Part shown: piece by piece, positions 62,940-64,000 of the stretch | Numbering within the stretch: position 1 is the first letter of the stretch | How the letters are laid out: each line of letters opens with the position of its first letter | Origin: Hellea sp965224755 | Lineage (GTDB): Bacteria > Pseudomonadota > Alphaproteobacteria > Caulobacterales > Maricaulaceae | DNA: 64,000 nucleotides | Assembly: GCA_965224755.1 (NCBI GenBank) | Contig: OZ245061.1 | Location: 2,170,001-2,234,000 of the forward strand | Reading direction: 5' to 3' | Translations under genes and position numbers: made by a program | Notes under the pieces: generated by a model | Databases searched by the model: none | Seen by the model: only the letters and a program-made list of their open reading frames with translations | What the model was told of the DNA's origin: nothing

Positions 62940-63728
62940 ATGCTCACCCTACTCTCCCCTGCCAAAAAACTGAATATGGATCCGGCCTTAACGGCGCTTG
63001 CGCCCACAGCGCCCCTCTTGGCATCTGATACTTTAGAACTTGCCAAAGTCGCCAAAAAACAATCCGCCAATGACTTAAAGAAGCTGATGCATATCAGCGA
63101 TAATCTGGCCAAGTTTAACGCAGAACGCTTCAAGGCCTTTAATCTTGAAGGTAAAAGCAATTCGGCCAAGTCTGCGGGGCTTGCCTTTGACGGCGATGTT
63201 TATTGGGGGCTGGAGGCCAAAACACTCTCCGACGATGATCTCGCTTTTGCGCAGGATCATTTGCGCATTCTCTCCGGCCTTTACGGCGTGCTGCGTCCGC
63301 TCGACGCGATACAGCCCTACCGGCTTGAAATGGGCACGAAGCTAAAAACCAAGCGCGGTAAATCGCTTTATGAATTTTGGGGCCGCGCGATAGCCGAGAC
63401 CCTCAATAACGACCTCAAAAATGATGCCGATAAAACCATCGTCAATCTCGCTTCCAATGAATATTTCAAAGCCGTTGATAAAACCGCGATTAGCAGCCCG
63501 GTTATCACAGCTAAATTTCTCAATATAAAAGACGGCAACACCCGTAACCTGATGTATTATGCCAAATATGGCCGGGGATTGATGGCGCGCTGGATTATGC
63601 AAAACCGTATTGACCGCGCGGTCGGGCTCAAGGACTTTAATCTGGGCGGCTATAAGCTGGATTCCAAAGCTTCAACGGAGGCCGTATTTGTCTTTACCCG
63701 TAAACAGCCGCCCCCGAAAAACGGCTGA
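62940..63728 (+). CDS. yaaA: Peroxide stress protein YaaA (DUF328)
   Basis: 262 residues. Family opening LTLLSPAKKLNM, FNGDVYWGL-type segment FDGDVYWGLEA, RILSGLYGVLRPLDAIQPYRLEMGT, and C-terminal YAKYGRGLMARWI. YaaA lowers intracellular iron damage to DNA during peroxide stress. GAAAGG upstream of the ATG. The next gene starts 3 bp after its stop. Confidence 0.93.
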   Translation: MLTLLSPAKKLNMDPALTALAPTAPLLASDTLELAKVAKKQSANDLKKLMHISDNLAKFNAERFKAFNLEGKSNSAKSAGLAFDGDVYWGLEAKTLSDDDLAFAQDHLRILSGLYGVLRPLDAIQPYRLEMGTKLKTKRGKSLYEFWGRAIAETLNNDLKNDADKTIVNLASNEYFKAVDKTAISSPVITAKFLNIKDGNTRNLMYYAKYGRGLMARWIMQNRIDRAVGLKDFNLGGYKLDSKASTEAVFVFTRKQPPPKNG

Positions 63729-63731
63729 TAC

Positions 63732-64000
63732 GTGAAAGATAAAGCTAACCAACCCTGTTGCGCCCGTAGCCCACTGCAATTTTCCTTGCGCGATTGGGGG
63801 ACTATTCTCAAAAATACATGGCACGAAATCCACGCCGACCATGTCGCCATTATTGCGGCGGGGGTCGCTTTTTTTACATTGCTGGCGATCTTCCCGCTGA
63901 TTACGGCCTGCCTTTCGCTCTACGGCCTATTCGCAGATCCGGGCCAGGTTCAGGGGCTTTTATCCAGCGTCAATAGCGTCTTGCCGCAAGAAGCTTGGGC
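63732..64000 (+). CDS. YihY/BrkB-family membrane protein (5' part)
   Basis: GTG start at 63732, 3 bp after yaaA; the frame runs out of the window after about 89 residues. Opening LRDWGTILKNTWHEIHADHV, then AAGVAFFTLLAIFPLITACLSLYGLF and a proline-containing loop, as in YihY/virulence factor BrkB proteins (six-helix membrane proteins of unsettled function). Confidence 0.85.
   Translation, partial: MKDKANQPCCARSPLQFSLRDWGTILKNTWHEIHADHVAIIAAGVAFFTLLAIFPLITACLSLYGLFADPGQVQGLLSSVNSVLPQEAW

Overview
This 64 kb window looks like chromosome from an alphaproteobacterium. The gene set and order (yajC-secD-secF next to a squalene/phytoene synthase-like gene and trmFO, tatABC, class II glyQ/glyS, pyruvate phosphate dikinase, ETF-ubiquinone oxidoreductase, DUF2007 divergent from a polyprenyl synthase, xseB-ispA-dxs-tlyA) fit a marine Caulobacterales/Maricaulales (Hyphomonadaceae-like) lineage. 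That placement is inference from gene content, with no phylogeny behind it. I saw no rRNA, tRNA, insertion sequence, integrase or CRISPR array.

Layout. 1-5.2 kb: the 3' end of uvrA, a tandem duplication carrying two diverged TonB-C-like secreted proteins plus a stranded copy of the uvrA tail, then two paralogous membrane proteins. 5.3-9.3 kb: trmFO, a DUF4153-type membrane protein and a squalene/phytoene synthase-like protein. 9.4-10.4 kb: a nickel superoxide dismutase operon (small membrane protein, sodN, sodX) next to secF. 10.4-16 kb: secF, secD, yajC, a LysM protein and tatCBA. 16-23.4 kb: de novo NAD synthesis (nadA, nadB, nadC), with an AAA ATPase inserted before nadC and an amidase lipoprotein after it; nadA and nadB are separated by almost 1 kb of palindromes and a folded non-coding stretch. 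23.4-26.3 kb: an XRE regulator/DUF2975 pair, two lipoproteins and a SleB-type cell wall hydrolase. 26.5-33 kb: ppdK, glyS, glyQ. 33-41.8 kb: DUF2007, polyprenyl synthase, an AT-rich membrane protein, a WecA-like transferase, ispE with no canonical start codon, a TPR lipoprotein, ETF-QO, rimK and a uracil-DNA glycosylase. 42-48 kb: an accessory-looking stretch with a peptidase-like lipoprotein divergent from a membrane LytTR regulator, an MFS transporter, a subclass B1 metallo-beta-lactamase, and a second XRE/membrane pair with two clear operators. 48-53.7 kb: an open frame running through palindromic elements into an HSL-type hydrolase, then three paralogous glycine-zipper proteins. 53.9-64 kb: tlyA, dxs, ispA, xseB, a phosphatase, an LRAT-type protein, lepB, YceI, a YrdC-type protein, a D-2-hydroxyacid dehydrogenase, yaaA and the start of a YihY/BrkB protein.

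The strongest cross-cutting signal is several families of dispersed palindromic elements in intergenic DNA. One is inserted in frame inside glyS and others sit inside an open reading frame at 48.9-49.2 kb. Further points of interest are an apparent ATGA-to-ATAA start/stop overlap at ispE, the uvrA-tail tandem duplication with conserved flanks and diverged coding bodies, the Ni-SOD operon with its small membrane protein, a promoter with a built-in operator and no leader before the ATPase in the nad cluster, and a folded non-coding segment upstream of nadB.
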